From Deltaproteobacteria bacterium (GTDB lineage: Bacteria; Desulfobacterota; Syntrophia; Syntrophales; JACQWR01): a stretch of DNA of 49,009 nt. Positions 1-9,109 of this stretch are shown here, one piece after another. The translations under genes and the position numbers were made by a program. The DNA lies in the NCBI GenBank assembly GCA_026388415.1, contig JAPLJV010000039.1, positions 1 through 49,009 of the forward strand, given 5' to 3'. Under the pieces are notes generated by a model, which was not told where the DNA came from, did not search any database, and saw only the letters and a list, made by a program, of their open reading frames with translations. The first letter of the stretch is position 1; every line of letters starts with the position of its first letter.

Positions 1-296
1 GCGAACACCACGTCAAAGACAACGGCCGCAGCGTCCATATTAGTGAGCCGCGTCACCAGGTCAGCAACCAAAATACGGGGCCAGGGCCATTGACCGTGCC
101 TCCTCAGGCTTTCTTCGTCAATATCCACAATGGCGACCGGGGCGTCTTCGTAGGCGCGCGGATGCAGGCGCTGGAAGGTGTCGTACGATATGTTCTGCAA
201 AATGGATTTCAAGGGCGCATTCAGTACGATAACGACGATGGCCATAAGCAGGATCGCCAAGGAAAACAGGAGCGGTAGTTTCTTTATGGTTCGCAT
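1..296 (-). CDS. CHASE2-domain sensor protein, N-terminal part (cut by window edge)
   Basis: The minus strand reads from an ATG at 296 to the window edge without a stop (98 codons). Residues about 7-26 form one hydrophobic membrane segment. After it comes sequence typical of an extracytoplasmic CHASE2 sensor domain, including VAIVDIDEESL, an RxHGQWPWPR stretch and DAAAVVFDVVF. CHASE2 domains are usually followed by more membrane segments and then an adenylate/guanylate cyclase, histidine kinase or similar output, which here would lie outside the window, so the output cannot be named. No strong ribosome site is seen directly before this ATG; a GAGG lies more than 20 bases upstream, and an in-frame TGA at the same place rules out a much longer N-terminus. 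The family call is from motif recognition. Confidence 0.7.
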   Translation of the reverse strand, partial: MRTIKKLPLLFSLAILLMAIVVIVLNAPLKSILQNISYDTFQRLHPRAYEDAPVAIVDIDEESLRRHGQWPWPRILVADLVTRLTNMDAAAVVFDVVF

Positions 297-541
297 AGTA
301 CCAACTTTACAGTGAATTTTCCCTCAAAACATCCCCTTTGAACAACACGGTCAAGCGAGTCTCTGAACAACATCGGCCGGCCCTCCTCCCACGACTGCTA
401 CGCGGGATCCATTTTCTAAAGACAGGCCGGAATTATCGTCCGTGTGGAACTGAAATTTTTTTGACTGATTTTTCTCTAGCATTTCCCTTCCCAGAGGCTG
501 TTCATCCTTTGATTTGGCATGCCAATATTCTCAGCATGCAT

Positions 542-1849
542 TCAGATCAGCAGATAGTATAAGCCGGACAGGATCACTGACGTCATCAGGATAAACAGAC
601 AGGGGCCGGCGATATAACGGTATGTGCCCAGAACGGGCGTCTCAAAATATTCACAGGTAACAACAAAGCAAACATGGATGGGTGAAACCATCATGCCCAT
701 ATAACCGAAGCCGTAGGCGCAAGCCGTGGTCGCCGCTGAGATTCCCAGGGTTGGATTTTGCCCGACAAGGGCAAACACAATGGGAAAACTTGCTCCGACA
801 AAACCAAAGGCGGTCCCTGTAACCATGCCGGAGATGAAAGGAAGCAGCACGATGACGGCCAAAATGGGAATGCCGGCACTGATAAACTCGTCGCGCATGA
901 GCGTTACCAGGGTTATTCCCGAGGCGTTAAGCGGGCTTTTCAATACGGCGGAAAATATCTGAATGCCAATGACCAGGATAAGCATCACCCAGGTATTTCT
1001 TCTTCTGAAAAAACCCAACGAGGTTATCCATGACGAGCCGTTTCCCAAAAAGGCGGCCACAATTGCGAGAATCAGGCCGATAAGCATGGCAATCAGGCTC
1101 GACAGTGAACCGGATACTCCCTTAGATATCAGCACGATAGATCCGATAACCGACAGGATTACCAGAAGCCCGATAGGACCGAGGGCAGAAAAAACAGCGC
1201 CATAATCCAGGATGCCGCCCGGGGAATGACCCGCGTTATTTGTTTTAATCTTTCTGAGAATAAAAAAATATCCCGCGGCAGCCGCGACAAGGGTGAAGGG
1301 GATCTGAATGAGATAGAAAAGGGCCGCCGGCAGCCCGGAATACGTTATGGCGAGGAGCACACCGGGATACAGAGGCCACCAGTATTCCCATATGTGCCGA
1401 AACCAGTAGTTGATGGCCGCCTTCTGCGCGGCACCCAGTTCGTTTTCTGTATCCACCGAGGCAACCAGAGGCGCTGAAAAGAGGGCGCCGCCAGGCATGG
1501 GAAGCAGCCCGACGAGAACCGGCAATCCCGCCAGCAGCATCTTTTTATTTTGCAGCCAGGTCTTCAGGGCCGCCACGGTCCGTTCCATCCGACCGGTGCA
1601 ATCAAGTGCTTCAGTAAAAAATAAGAGTAATAGAACAACAACGGGCAGCAGGTAGTTATCCGGATTATCAAAACTGGTGACCTGGCGCCAAAGGCCCTGG
1701 ATTCCTGTGCCTGACCAGAGGGAAAGGATGACGGAAAATAGCAAAATGGCCACCCCCAGCGCAAAGCCGAACCGGTTGGCCAGAAGAATTCCCGCCAGTG
1801 AGCCGCCAACCTTTACATACGCGGGGAGATTTAATAAAGATTCCATCAT
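542..1849 (-). CDS. DUF401-family multi-span membrane protein
   Basis: About 435 residues with ten or more hydrophobic segments and short loops, so an inner-membrane protein. The stretches GLLPMPGGALFSAPLV and NYWFRHIWEYWWPLYPG are what I associate with DUF401 permease-like proteins, whose substrate is unknown. The PMPGG and related half-loop motifs resemble ion-coupled transporters of the GntP/DcuC kind. It is the last gene of the liv/CoA-ligase operon, directly after the PaaK-like gene, and could carry a related organic acid; that is inference. I place the start at the ATG at 1849 (or 1846), which has an AGGCGG upstream. A longer reading from a TTG at 1876 would overlap the upstream gene by 10 bases and is possible. 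Confidence 0.7.
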   Translation of the reverse strand: MMESLLNLPAYVKVGGSLAGILLANRFGFALGVAILLFSVILSLWSGTGIQGLWRQVTSFDNPDNYLLPVVVLLLLFFTEALDCTGRMERTVAALKTWLQNKKMLLAGLPVLVGLLPMPGGALFSAPLVASVDTENELGAAQKAAINYWFRHIWEYWWPLYPGVLLAITYSGLPAALFYLIQIPFTLVAAAAGYFFILRKIKTNNAGHSPGGILDYGAVFSALGPIGLLVILSVIGSIVLISKGVSGSLSSLIAMLIGLILAIVAAFLGNGSSWITSLGFFRRRNTWVMLILVIGIQIFSAVLKSPLNASGITLVTLMRDEFISAGIPILAVIVLLPFISGMVTGTAFGFVGASFPIVFALVGQNPTLGISAATTACAYGFGYMGMMVSPIHVCFVVTCEYFETPVLGTYRYIAGPCLFILMTSVILSGLYYLLI

Positions 1850-1866
1850 GATGGAGTTGTTACCGC

Positions 1867-3168
1867 CTATTGCCAATTTCTTTTGTCTTCAATTTTTTTG
1901 CCGCCTGCCGGGATTGCGGGGACAATAACGGCGCTGCCCCGTAGCTTGGTTGATTCCCGGATCTTCTCCTCAATGGCCGCCTTGAGGATTTCTGTTCCCG
2001 AAACTCCCGCTTTGAGCTGGACTTCCACGGTCATCATGTCGGTCACCCCTTCCCGTGTGACCACAACCCTGATCTTTTCGACCTCGTTGGGGAACCTGGC
2101 CGCAGCCTCATCAATCTGGCGCGGATGGACAAACATGCCTTTAATCTTCGTCACCTCATCCGCCCGGCCCAGGATACCCTTCAGCCGGCAAGAGGTTCGG
2201 CCGCAGGGACATTCGTCTGTAACCACTACGGAAAGGTCTCCCGTACCATATCGGACCAGCGGATAGCATTCCTTGCCGAGGTCGGTCACCACCACTTCGC
2301 CGATACTGCCGGCCGGTAGCGGTTCCCCCGTCAGGGGATCGCAAATCTCGATGTAAAGGTCATCGGAAATATGCATGCCATCTTCCTGCGGGCATTCATA
2401 GGCCACGCCGCCGAGATCGGCAGTTATTAACGCCTGCCGGACGATGATGCCGTAGTCGTTCAGCCCCTGACGGAGCGATGGCGACAGAATCTCGCCCGCC
2501 ACCAAGGCAATCTCCATAGCAAGGTCCCGGGCGGTGTCATACCCGAGTTCTTCCATTTTCTTGATCAGCGCCATGAGAAAGGACGGAACGCCGATGTAAC
2601 CCGTTATTTTCAGTCCCGCGATGGTCTTCACCTGGATCTCCGTATTGCCGACCCCTGTGGGCACTGTGACGCAGCCGATGCCGTTGCAGGCCTCATCAAG
2701 GAAAATGCCCGCCGGTGTCAGGTGGTAGGAAAAGGTGTTCATGACGATGTCGCCCGGCCGGAAACCAACGTTGTACAGACATTTCCGCAGTCCCCAGTAA
2801 TCCTCTTGCCTGCCTTCAGGATCATAGATGGGACCAGGAGACACATATATTCTCTTCAATGTTTCCACCGGCACGGCGAGAAATCCCCCGAACGGCGGGT
2901 TATTCTGGTGAAATTCCGGCATTCTGTTTTTTTTCAGAACGGGAATTTTGGAAAAATCGTTTATATTTTTAATATCTTGCGGATTGATGCCTCTTTCATC
3001 GAGGAAACTTTTATATCCGGGCGCATTTTGATATGCGTATTTGAGAATCCGGATCGCCTCTTTCTCTTTGCCGACGGTGCGTTCGGAGATGGCCATACAT
3101 TCGGCCTTTTCGTTATAATAACCTTTATTTCTCTCTTCTTTTGTTTTCTTAGGCGCCCTAGTAGGCAT
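1867..3168 (-). CDS. PaaK-like adenylate-forming protein with degenerate active-site motifs
   Basis: A 433-residue protein with the overall layout of phenylacetate-CoA ligase (PaaK) family enzymes. An ATG at 3168 follows AAGGAGCGG with good spacing. The C-terminal half is well preserved: RYGTGD at 306-311, the CPCGRTSCRLKGILGRADE region at 320-338, KIKG at 341-344 and MFVHP after it. The usual Ser/Thr/Gly-rich ATP loop (TSGTTG) is missing: at residues 109-119 the sequence is VSPGPIYDPEG. The usual YGxTE motif is also altered, to ITADLG at 248-253. PaaK enzymes make acyl-AMP and then acyl-CoA in the cytoplasm. Whether this member still adenylates is uncertain; it may use a variant loop or have another job. 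It lies 23 bases after livF in the liv operon, so it probably acts on the imported acid. Confidence 0.75.
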   Translation of the reverse strand: MPTRAPKKTKEERNKGYYNEKAECMAISERTVGKEKEAIRILKYAYQNAPGYKSFLDERGINPQDIKNINDFSKIPVLKKNRMPEFHQNNPPFGGFLAVPVETLKRIYVSPGPIYDPEGRQEDYWGLRKCLYNVGFRPGDIVMNTFSYHLTPAGIFLDEACNGIGCVTVPTGVGNTEIQVKTIAGLKITGYIGVPSFLMALIKKMEELGYDTARDLAMEIALVAGEILSPSLRQGLNDYGIIVRQALITADLGGVAYECPQEDGMHISDDLYIEICDPLTGEPLPAGSIGEVVVTDLGKECYPLVRYGTGDLSVVVTDECPCGRTSCRLKGILGRADEVTKIKGMFVHPRQIDEAAARFPNEVEKIRVVVTREGVTDMMTVEVQLKAGVSGTEILKAAIEEKIRESTKLRGSAVIVPAIPAGGKKIEDKRNWQ

Positions 3169-3191
3169 GCTGCCGCTCCTTGCTGTTTAGA

Positions 3192-3986
3192 CTATGAAAG
3201 CCATCTCTTTCTGCGCTTGTAATGCTTCGCGTCTTTGAAGCTCTTCTTCTTGCCCACGTCGGAAAGTCCGAGGTAGAACTCCTTGACATCCTCGTTTTCC
3301 CGTAATTTGGAACACTCGCCGTCCAGCACCACCTTACCCATCTCCATAACATATCCGTAATGGCCGATGGAAAGAGCCAGATTGGCGTTCTGTTCCACGA
3401 GCAGGATTGTGGTTTTCTCTTCGCTGCATATCTTTCTGATTATTTCAAAAATTTCCTTCACCAAAAGCGGGGCCAGGCCCAGGGATGGTTCATCGAGCAG
3501 CATCAGCCGCGGGCGCGCCATCAGGGCCCTGCCGATTGCGAGCATCTGCTGCTCACCGCCGCTCATGTACCCGGCCACCTGAGTGCGCCGGCTCTGCAGC
3601 TTCGGGAAATAATCAAAAACGGTTTCTATGTCTCGCTTGATATTCTGTTTGTCCTTGCGGGTATAGGCGCCGGCTATCAGATTTTCCGTCACCGTCAAGT
3701 CTTTAAATATCCGGCGTCCTTCCATGACCTGGAAAATGCCCATTCTGACAATATCTTCGGCATCCTTATTGTTGATCTTTTCTCCCATGAATTCTATTGA
3801 GCCGTCTGTCACCTCACCCTCTTCAGACTTCAATAATCCCGAAATCGCCTTTAGGGTCGTGGTCTTGCCGGCGCCGTTAGCGCCCAGAAGAACTGTGATT
3901 TCGCCTTCCTTAGCTTCCATGGACATCCCCTTGAGTACCAGGATCACGTCATCGTAAATCACTTCCACGTTGTTGATCTTTAACAT
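3192..3986 (-). CDS. livF: Branched-chain/organic-acid ABC transporter ATPase LivF
   Basis: A 264-residue cytoplasmic ABC ATPase. From the chosen start, Walker A is GANGAGKTT near residue 35, the ABC signature is MSGGEQQMLAIGRAL and Walker B is LMLLDEPSLGLAP. It ends with a basic tail (KHYKRRKRW) longer than in E. coli LivF. I chose the ATG at 3986, preceded by GGTGAGAG seven bases upstream, instead of a TTG further out. With LivG, LivH, LivM and the binding protein it would form a complete HAAT-type importer. It is separated from the binding-protein gene by a perfect inverted repeat. The general function is secure; the substrate (branched-chain amino acid or, given the CoA ligases, an aromatic or fatty acid) is inference. 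Confidence 0.92.
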   Translation of the reverse strand: MLKINNVEVIYDDVILVLKGMSMEAKEGEITVLLGANGAGKTTTLKAISGLLKSEEGEVTDGSIEFMGEKINNKDAEDIVRMGIFQVMEGRRIFKDLTVTENLIAGAYTRKDKQNIKRDIETVFDYFPKLQSRRTQVAGYMSGGEQQMLAIGRALMARPRLMLLDEPSLGLAPLLVKEIFEIIRKICSEEKTTILLVEQNANLALSIGHYGYVMEMGKVVLDGECSKLRENEDVKEFYLGLSDVGKKKSFKDAKHYKRRKRWLS

Positions 3987-4020
3987 TAGAACTCTCACCA
4001 ATATAGCCAAATAAGGACTG

Positions 4021-4061
4021 AGTGCTGAGTGCTGAGTGCTCAGTCCTCAGCACTCAGCACT
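4021..4061. repeat. 16-bp perfect inverted repeat made of 7-bp units between livK and livF
   Basis: The arms 4021-4036 and 4046-4061 are exact reverse complements and are themselves built from tandem AGTGCTG/GAGTGCT units; the loop is nine bases. On the minus strand, the direction of the operon, the hairpin would sit in the mRNA just after the binding-protein stop codon with no U-run after it. On the plus strand it is followed by GTTTTTTCT. Intergenic hairpins after binding-protein genes are known in other ABC operons to protect the upstream message, so a similar role is possible. Confidence 0.75.
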
Positions 4062-4068
4062 GTTTTTT

Positions 4069-5214
4069 CTAATACTTCAAGAAAGCCGTCAGAGGTTCGA
4101 TCTTGCCCTTCTTTATTACATACATCTTTGCCGATAGATTCGGCTTTCTGAGTTCCGGTTTGTAGGCGATGTCCGCGCACAATCCCATCATGACGAATTT
4201 ATTTGATTCCAGCACCTTCTTGATGTTTTCGCCGGTCAGGTTGTTGCCTGCTTTCTTGAGCGCTTCCACGAGCAGATAGGCGCCGATGAAACCCTGGGTG
4301 TAATTGACGGGTTGCACGTCTAACTTACCGTTCATCTCTTTGCGCACCTTATGCATTAAGGCTACGCCTGGAATCTTGGCCTCCGTCCAGAAAGCAAAGG
4401 GCATGGGCGCCATGAAACCTTCCGACGCATCACCGGCCATCTGGATCAGCTTCTCGGAGAATGTCCAGTTGAGGCCGATAAACTTGTTCTTCAGGCCGAG
4501 TTTTTTGGCATCCTTCAGGATCGTACTCGTCGCCATGAGGGTATGCTGATTGATCGCAAAGTCGGGTTTCGTCTTCTGCATGTTGAGCAGTTGCGTCGTC
4601 GCGTCAAGGGCTTGCAGCGGCACGATTTCTTTATCCACGATCTCTACGCCGATTTTCTTGGCAAAATCCTCGGCATCCTGGATGGGCGACAGGCCGAATC
4701 CCGAGTCATTATAAATCAAGGCCACGCGCGGCGCTCGACTCTTGTCTTTCCAATTGTCCTTGATCCACTTCAAGGCCAGTCGGGCCTGATCGGAATAGGT
4801 GGTGGCACCGATGAAGTTATAGGGCGTCTTGTCGAAGACGAGGTGTTCGGAATAGGAGGCGGATATATAGGGTATCTTATCGTTGGTGATCATGGTCGCC
4901 ATGGCCTCTGTATCGCCCGTTCCCCAGCCCAGAATGGCAATAACGCCTTTGGACTGCATTTCTTTGTAAGCAGCAACTGCCTGGGGAATTTTATAGGCAT
5001 AGTCCGTATCAATCAGTTCTATCTTCCTGCCGTTAACCCCGCCTTGTTTGTTGACATAGTTGATGTAGTCCTTCGCAGCCACCGCATAGGGTGATCCCAC
5101 ATCACCAGTGGCGCCCGTAAGGTCAAAGATACCACCGATCTTGATGGTTGGCTCCGCAAAACCGACACCGCTTAGTAAAAACACTGCTAAAACAGCCAAC
5201 AAAAATCTTTTCAT
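4069..5214 (-). CDS. livK: ABC transporter periplasmic substrate-binding protein (LivJ/LivK type)
   Basis: A 381-residue protein with a Sec signal peptide (MKRFLLAVLAVFLLSGVGFA, cleavage likely after AEP or FA) followed by IKIGGIFDLTGATGDVG, the typical start of type-I periplasmic binding proteins of the HAAT family. The GVNGRKIELIDTDYAYK and YSDQARLALKWI stretches fit the same family. It captures the substrate in the periplasm and delivers it to LivH/LivM. It lies 27 bases downstream of livM in the same operon. Aromatic-acid, branched-chain amino acid and fatty-acid systems all use such proteins, so the ligand is not decided by sequence; the neighbouring CoA ligases make an organic acid plausible. 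Confidence 0.92.
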   Translation of the reverse strand: MKRFLLAVLAVFLLSGVGFAEPTIKIGGIFDLTGATGDVGSPYAVAAKDYINYVNKQGGVNGRKIELIDTDYAYKIPQAVAAYKEMQSKGVIAILGWGTGDTEAMATMITNDKIPYISASYSEHLVFDKTPYNFIGATTYSDQARLALKWIKDNWKDKSRAPRVALIYNDSGFGLSPIQDAEDFAKKIGVEIVDKEIVPLQALDATTQLLNMQKTKPDFAINQHTLMATSTILKDAKKLGLKNKFIGLNWTFSEKLIQMAGDASEGFMAPMPFAFWTEAKIPGVALMHKVRKEMNGKLDVQPVNYTQGFIGAYLLVEALKKAGNNLTGENIKKVLESNKFVMMGLCADIAYKPELRKPNLSAKMYVIKKGKIEPLTAFLKY

Positions 5215-5241
5215 GATCCCTCCTTAATTTTGTTCATCTTA

Positions 5242-6297
5242 CTAATATGAAAATGGCCACAGTTTCCAGTAGTTCTGGATGGTTTTCCATCTGGCAGCCA
5301 GACCGTCCGGCTCAAAGATCAGGAAGAGAATGATGACGAGCCCGAAAATGCCCTCCCTGATCGCGCCGAAAATATTGACTAAAACGGGATATTGGTTGGA
5401 AAAAAGACCGCTGATCAGCCTTAGCACCTCGGGTAAGAGTGTCATGAAGATCGCACCCAGGATGCTGCCATAAATGCTGCCGAGACCGCCGATAATGATC
5501 ATCGAAAGATACTGAATGGAAATCACGACATTAAAGTGTTCCGGCGTTATGATGCCTAAGTAATGCGCCCACAAGCTTCCCGCCACGCCCGCGTAAAAAG
5601 AACTGATGCCGAACGATATAAGTTTGTACTGGAAAAGGGGGACACCGATAATCTCCGCCGAGATATATCTGTCCCGGATCGCCATGAAAGCCCGGCCGGG
5701 TTTCGTGCGGACAATGTTTTTGGCAATCATGATGGCGATGATGGTAAAACCCAGGGCCAGGAAATAAAATTTGAAATCACTGTTGAAGACAATGCCGCCG
5801 ATTTTGGCAGGCGGTACCATCATGCCCTGACTGCCGCCCGTGACAGCCCGCCAGCGCACAAAGACAAACTCCAGGATCACCTGTGCCGCCAGGGTGGCGA
5901 TGGCCAGATATAATCCTTTCAGCCGCAAGGACGGGATGCCGAAGATCATGCCGACGATGGCCGTTACACACCCCGCGGCCAGAACACATACCCAAAACGG
6001 CATCCCCAGAATTGTCATGAAATATCCCGAGGCATACGCCCCGACGCCCATGAAGGCGCCGTGCCCCAGAGAGATCTGACCCGTAAAGCCAGTCAGGATG
6101 TTTAGCCCGATGGCGGCGATGACGGCAATGAGGACGCTGTTCACGACGTATAGCAAATATCGGGATCCCTGAAATATAAACGGGAACGCGATCAAAACAA
6201 TCAGCAGCAAGGCTATCCAGAACTTGGACACTTTGGTCTGCCAGATGGCCTCGTCGTCCTCGTAGGTTGTCTTGAATACGCCGCACTTGATTGCCAT
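5242..6297 (-). CDS. livM: ABC transporter inner-membrane permease LivM
   Basis: A 351-residue membrane protein with about nine to ten hydrophobic segments. LNILTGFTGQISLGHGAFMGVGAYASG near residue 65 is the hallmark LivM stretch, and the EAA-like coupling region follows GRAFMAIRDRYISAEIIGV. The ATG at 6297 is preceded by CGGAGAAATTCA, a good ribosome site. It lies 12 bases after livH and pairs with LivH to form the translocation channel. The first 35 residues form a hydrophilic cytoplasmic extension (MAIKCGVFKTTYEDDEAIW), longer than in many LivM proteins. Confidence 0.93.
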   Translation of the reverse strand: MAIKCGVFKTTYEDDEAIWQTKVSKFWIALLLIVLIAFPFIFQGSRYLLYVVNSVLIAVIAAIGLNILTGFTGQISLGHGAFMGVGAYASGYFMTILGMPFWVCVLAAGCVTAIVGMIFGIPSLRLKGLYLAIATLAAQVILEFVFVRWRAVTGGSQGMMVPPAKIGGIVFNSDFKFYFLALGFTIIAIMIAKNIVRTKPGRAFMAIRDRYISAEIIGVPLFQYKLISFGISSFYAGVAGSLWAHYLGIITPEHFNVVISIQYLSMIIIGGLGSIYGSILGAIFMTLLPEVLRLISGLFSNQYPVLVNIFGAIREGIFGLVIILFLIFEPDGLAARWKTIQNYWKLWPFSY

Positions 6298-6309
6298 TGA
6301 ATTTCTCCG

Positions 6310-7194
6310 TTAAATCTTTTCTATCTCTTCGGTGCCGAACAGCCCATAAGGCTTGATCATTAAAACAACGACGAGTACTATGAAAGGCACGACTTCCTTG
6401 GAGCCCCCTTCGAAAATGGGGTCCAGATACATGCCGCTGAGCGCTTCGAGCAGCCCGATGATGAAGCCGCCCAGGATGGCGCCGGGGATGCTGTCCAGAC
6501 CGCCCAGGATGACCGCGGGAAAAACCTTGAGTCCAAACGAGCTGAGGCTCGAGTTGACGCCGTTGATATTGCCGATCAGAATGCCTCCGACGCTGGCTAC
6601 CACGGCGGCAATCGCCCAGGCGATGGCAAAGATCTTCTTGATGCTGATGCCCATGGACTGCGCGGCCTGCTGATCATTGGCCACCGCTCGCATCGCGATG
6701 CCGGAACTGGAATAGCGGAAAAAAAGGTTGAATAAAACAAGGCAAAGCACGGCAAAGAAGACACTGTACAGATAGACCTGGGAGACGACAATGGCGCCGA
6801 AGTGCAAAGGTTCCGCAGGAAAAATGGCGGGATAGACCAGGGTTTCCGAACCCCAGATGACATGGATGATGCCTTTGAGCAGGCTTGCCAGCCCGATCGT
6901 GAGCATGATGATGGAAATGGCCGGTTCGCCGATCATCGGTCGCAAAAAAAGCCTTTCCAGGAGAAATCCAAAGAGCGCCGCGGCAATGAGGGTCGCCACA
7001 AAAGCCAGCCAAAAGGGAATCTTCAATACCACAACCAAGGCCAGGCACAGATAAGCCCCGAACATCAGCAGCTCTCCCTGGGCAAAATTGATCACGGCCG
7101 TTGATTTATAGATCAGCACAAATCCCAGGGCGATCAGGGCATAAATGCTGCCCACCACAATGCCGCTGATCAACGACTGTAAAACTGATTCCAT
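6310..7194 (-). CDS. livH: ABC transporter inner-membrane permease LivH
   Basis: A 294-residue membrane protein with eight or so hydrophobic segments. IVVGSIYALIALGFVLIYKSTAVINFAQGELLMFGAY at the N-terminus is typical of LivH, as are the coupling loop around AMRAVANDQQAAQSMGI and GGLDSIPGAILGGFIIGLLE. The ATG at 7194 is preceded by GGAGAACAGGCG. It is separated from the upstream acyl-CoA synthetase by 12 bases and from livM by 12 bases, which supports one transcript. It forms the permease heterodimer with LivM in the inner membrane. Confidence 0.93.
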   Translation of the reverse strand: MESVLQSLISGIVVGSIYALIALGFVLIYKSTAVINFAQGELLMFGAYLCLALVVVLKIPFWLAFVATLIAAALFGFLLERLFLRPMIGEPAISIIMLTIGLASLLKGIIHVIWGSETLVYPAIFPAEPLHFGAIVVSQVYLYSVFFAVLCLVLFNLFFRYSSSGIAMRAVANDQQAAQSMGISIKKIFAIAWAIAAVVASVGGILIGNINGVNSSLSSFGLKVFPAVILGGLDSIPGAILGGFIIGLLEALSGMYLDPIFEGGSKEVVPFIVLVVVLMIKPYGLFGTEEIEKI

Positions 7195-7206
7195 CGCCTG
7201 TTCTCC

Positions 7207-9099
7207 TTAGACGTTTCTCACTGCCATGACGGTTCTGATCGTGGCGGTCTTCCCATCCTGAAATTTAATGATCGCTTCTATTTTTATCGAATCCTGGCCG
7301 GCGTACATGCCGGCGATGATTTCCTGATACTTTTCCTCTACAAAATGCCGGCGGACCTTTCTGGTGCGCGTCAATTCATCGTCATCGGGATCAAGTTCCT
7401 TATACAAAAGGACAAAACGTTTCACCTTGGCGTTCTCGGGCAGCCCCTTATTCACCTTCTCGACATCTTTCTGAATGAAATCCACAATCTCCTGCTTGGA
7501 AGAAAGGTCCGTGTAGGTGGTGTAATTGATCCTGTTTCTTTCCGCCCAGTTGCCCACCGAGGCGAAATCAATGCAGATCATCGCGACGATGAAATCCCTG
7601 TCATGCCCTACGGTGACCGCTTCTTTAATATAGGGGCTGAATTTCAGATTGTTCTCGATGAACTGGGGCGAAAACTTTACCCCGTCAATCAAACTCATGA
7701 CATCCTTGATCCGGTCAATTACCACAATATGCCCATCGGGAGTGAGGTAGCCCGCATCGCCGGAGTGCAGCCAGCCGTCAATCAACGTTTGGGCCGTCTC
7801 CTCGGGTTGCTTATAGTACCCCAGAAACACAGCGGGGCTTTTAGAAAGGATCTCGCCCGTGGCGGATATCTTCACTTCGGTCTCCGGAATGGGTTCCCCC
7901 ATGGTGTCCGGATTAATGTCATTGTCTCTGTGGATGCAGGAAATACCGCATATTTCGGTCTGTCCGTAAATCTGTTTCAGCGATATGCCGAGGGCGTGGA
8001 AAAACTTGAACGTGTCCGGACCCAGGGCCGCTCCTCCCGTGGTGGCGGAACGTATATTGCTGAATCCGAGCCGGTCTTTCAAGGCCTTGAATACCGCCAG
8101 ATAGGCCAGGTGGTACAGAATTTTGAAGTAGAAGGGCGGGGCCTTCTTTTCAAACTTGTATTCCGACCATTTCCGGCCGATGGGAACACAGGTGTTAAAC
8201 ACCAGTCGTTTGAGAAACGAGGCATCCAGCACCTTAACCTGCACGGTGGAACACAAATTCTCCCAGACCCGGGGCGGAGAAAACATGATGTGCGGCCCGA
8301 TCTCCCGCAAATCCGCCTGGGCCGACTCAACACTCTCGGGAAAGTTGATGGTCAATCCGTTCAACAGCCCGCAGGCCAGGGCCATCATCTGCTCGCCAAC
8401 CCAGGGCAGGGGCAGGAAAGAAACGAATTCATCAGTATCGTACTTGGGATCAAATTTGTCCAGGTTATTGGCCATGGCAATGAGGTTTCTGTGGGTCAGC
8501 ATCACGAGCTTCGGGAACCCCGTGGTTCCTGAAGTAGGGCATATCCACGCTACGTCATCGGGGCTGGTGTTTTCCACGTTCTTTTCAAACAGCCCGGGAT
8601 GGGATTTTTCGTATTCCCTGCCCAGCGCGATGACATCGGGGAAATAGGCCAGCAAGTCGGAATCATATTTGCTCATCCCCTTCGGATCGTAGTAGATAAT
8701 CTTCTTGACGCCCGGCAGCTCCTCCTGCATATCAAGAATTTTGTCAACCTGTTCCTGGTCTTCGGCGATAACAAATTTGGTCTCGGAATGGTTGATGATG
8801 TAGGCAACTTCTTTCAGAATCGAATCCTGATATATGCCGCTGCCAAATCCGCCGGCCGACTGGGCGGCGAGTTCGGCAATAATCCATTCGGGTTTGTTGT
8901 CGCCGATGACGGCAATCTTGTCCCCCCGTTCAAAACCGAGGCTGATCATGCCGAGGGAAAAATACTTTACTTTTTCCAGGTAATCCTGCCAAGTGAACGA
9001 CTGCCAGATGCCGAGATCTTTTTCCCGGAGCGCAATCTTCTTTGATCCGTATTGGTTCGCCTTGGCAACCAACAGTTTGGGAAATGTATCTGACGACAT
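7207..9099 (-). CDS. AMP-dependent long-chain acyl-CoA synthetase (FadD15/ACSL type)
   Basis: From the ATG at 9099 the protein has about 630 residues, the size of the long FadD15-like ligases. All active motifs are present: the ATP loop PTSGTTGFPKLVMLTHRNL, IYGQTEICG, and GWLHSGDAGYLTPDGHIVVIDRIKD. It would activate a carboxylic acid with ATP and CoA to an acyl-CoA in the cytoplasm or at the membrane. It lies between livG and livH, ten bases after livG and twelve before livH, so it is inside the transporter operon and should be made with it. That suggests the imported compound is activated on entry. Reading further upstream than 9099 would run into livG and gives no family-like sequence. Substrate chain type cannot be told. 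Confidence 0.9.
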   Translation of the reverse strand: MSSDTFPKLLVAKANQYGSKKIALREKDLGIWQSFTWQDYLEKVKYFSLGMISLGFERGDKIAVIGDNKPEWIIAELAAQSAGGFGSGIYQDSILKEVAYIINHSETKFVIAEDQEQVDKILDMQEELPGVKKIIYYDPKGMSKYDSDLLAYFPDVIALGREYEKSHPGLFEKNVENTSPDDVAWICPTSGTTGFPKLVMLTHRNLIAMANNLDKFDPKYDTDEFVSFLPLPWVGEQMMALACGLLNGLTINFPESVESAQADLREIGPHIMFSPPRVWENLCSTVQVKVLDASFLKRLVFNTCVPIGRKWSEYKFEKKAPPFYFKILYHLAYLAVFKALKDRLGFSNIRSATTGGAALGPDTFKFFHALGISLKQIYGQTEICGISCIHRDNDINPDTMGEPIPETEVKISATGEILSKSPAVFLGYYKQPEETAQTLIDGWLHSGDAGYLTPDGHIVVIDRIKDVMSLIDGVKFSPQFIENNLKFSPYIKEAVTVGHDRDFIVAMICIDFASVGNWAERNRINYTTYTDLSSKQEIVDFIQKDVEKVNKGLPENAKVKRFVLLYKELDPDDDELTRTRKVRRHFVEEKYQEIIAGMYAGQDSIKIEAIIKFQDGKTATIRTVMAVRNV

Positions 9100-9109
9100 G
9101 CTTACACCG

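Noticed and set aside
338-562. 74-codon plus-strand frame between the CHASE2 and DUF401 genes
   Set aside because: No ribosome site, no family resemblance, and it runs into the 3' end of the DUF401 gene on the other strand.
7345-8532. 395-codon plus-strand frame
   Set aside because: Antisense of the acyl-CoA synthetase; no protein-like features.
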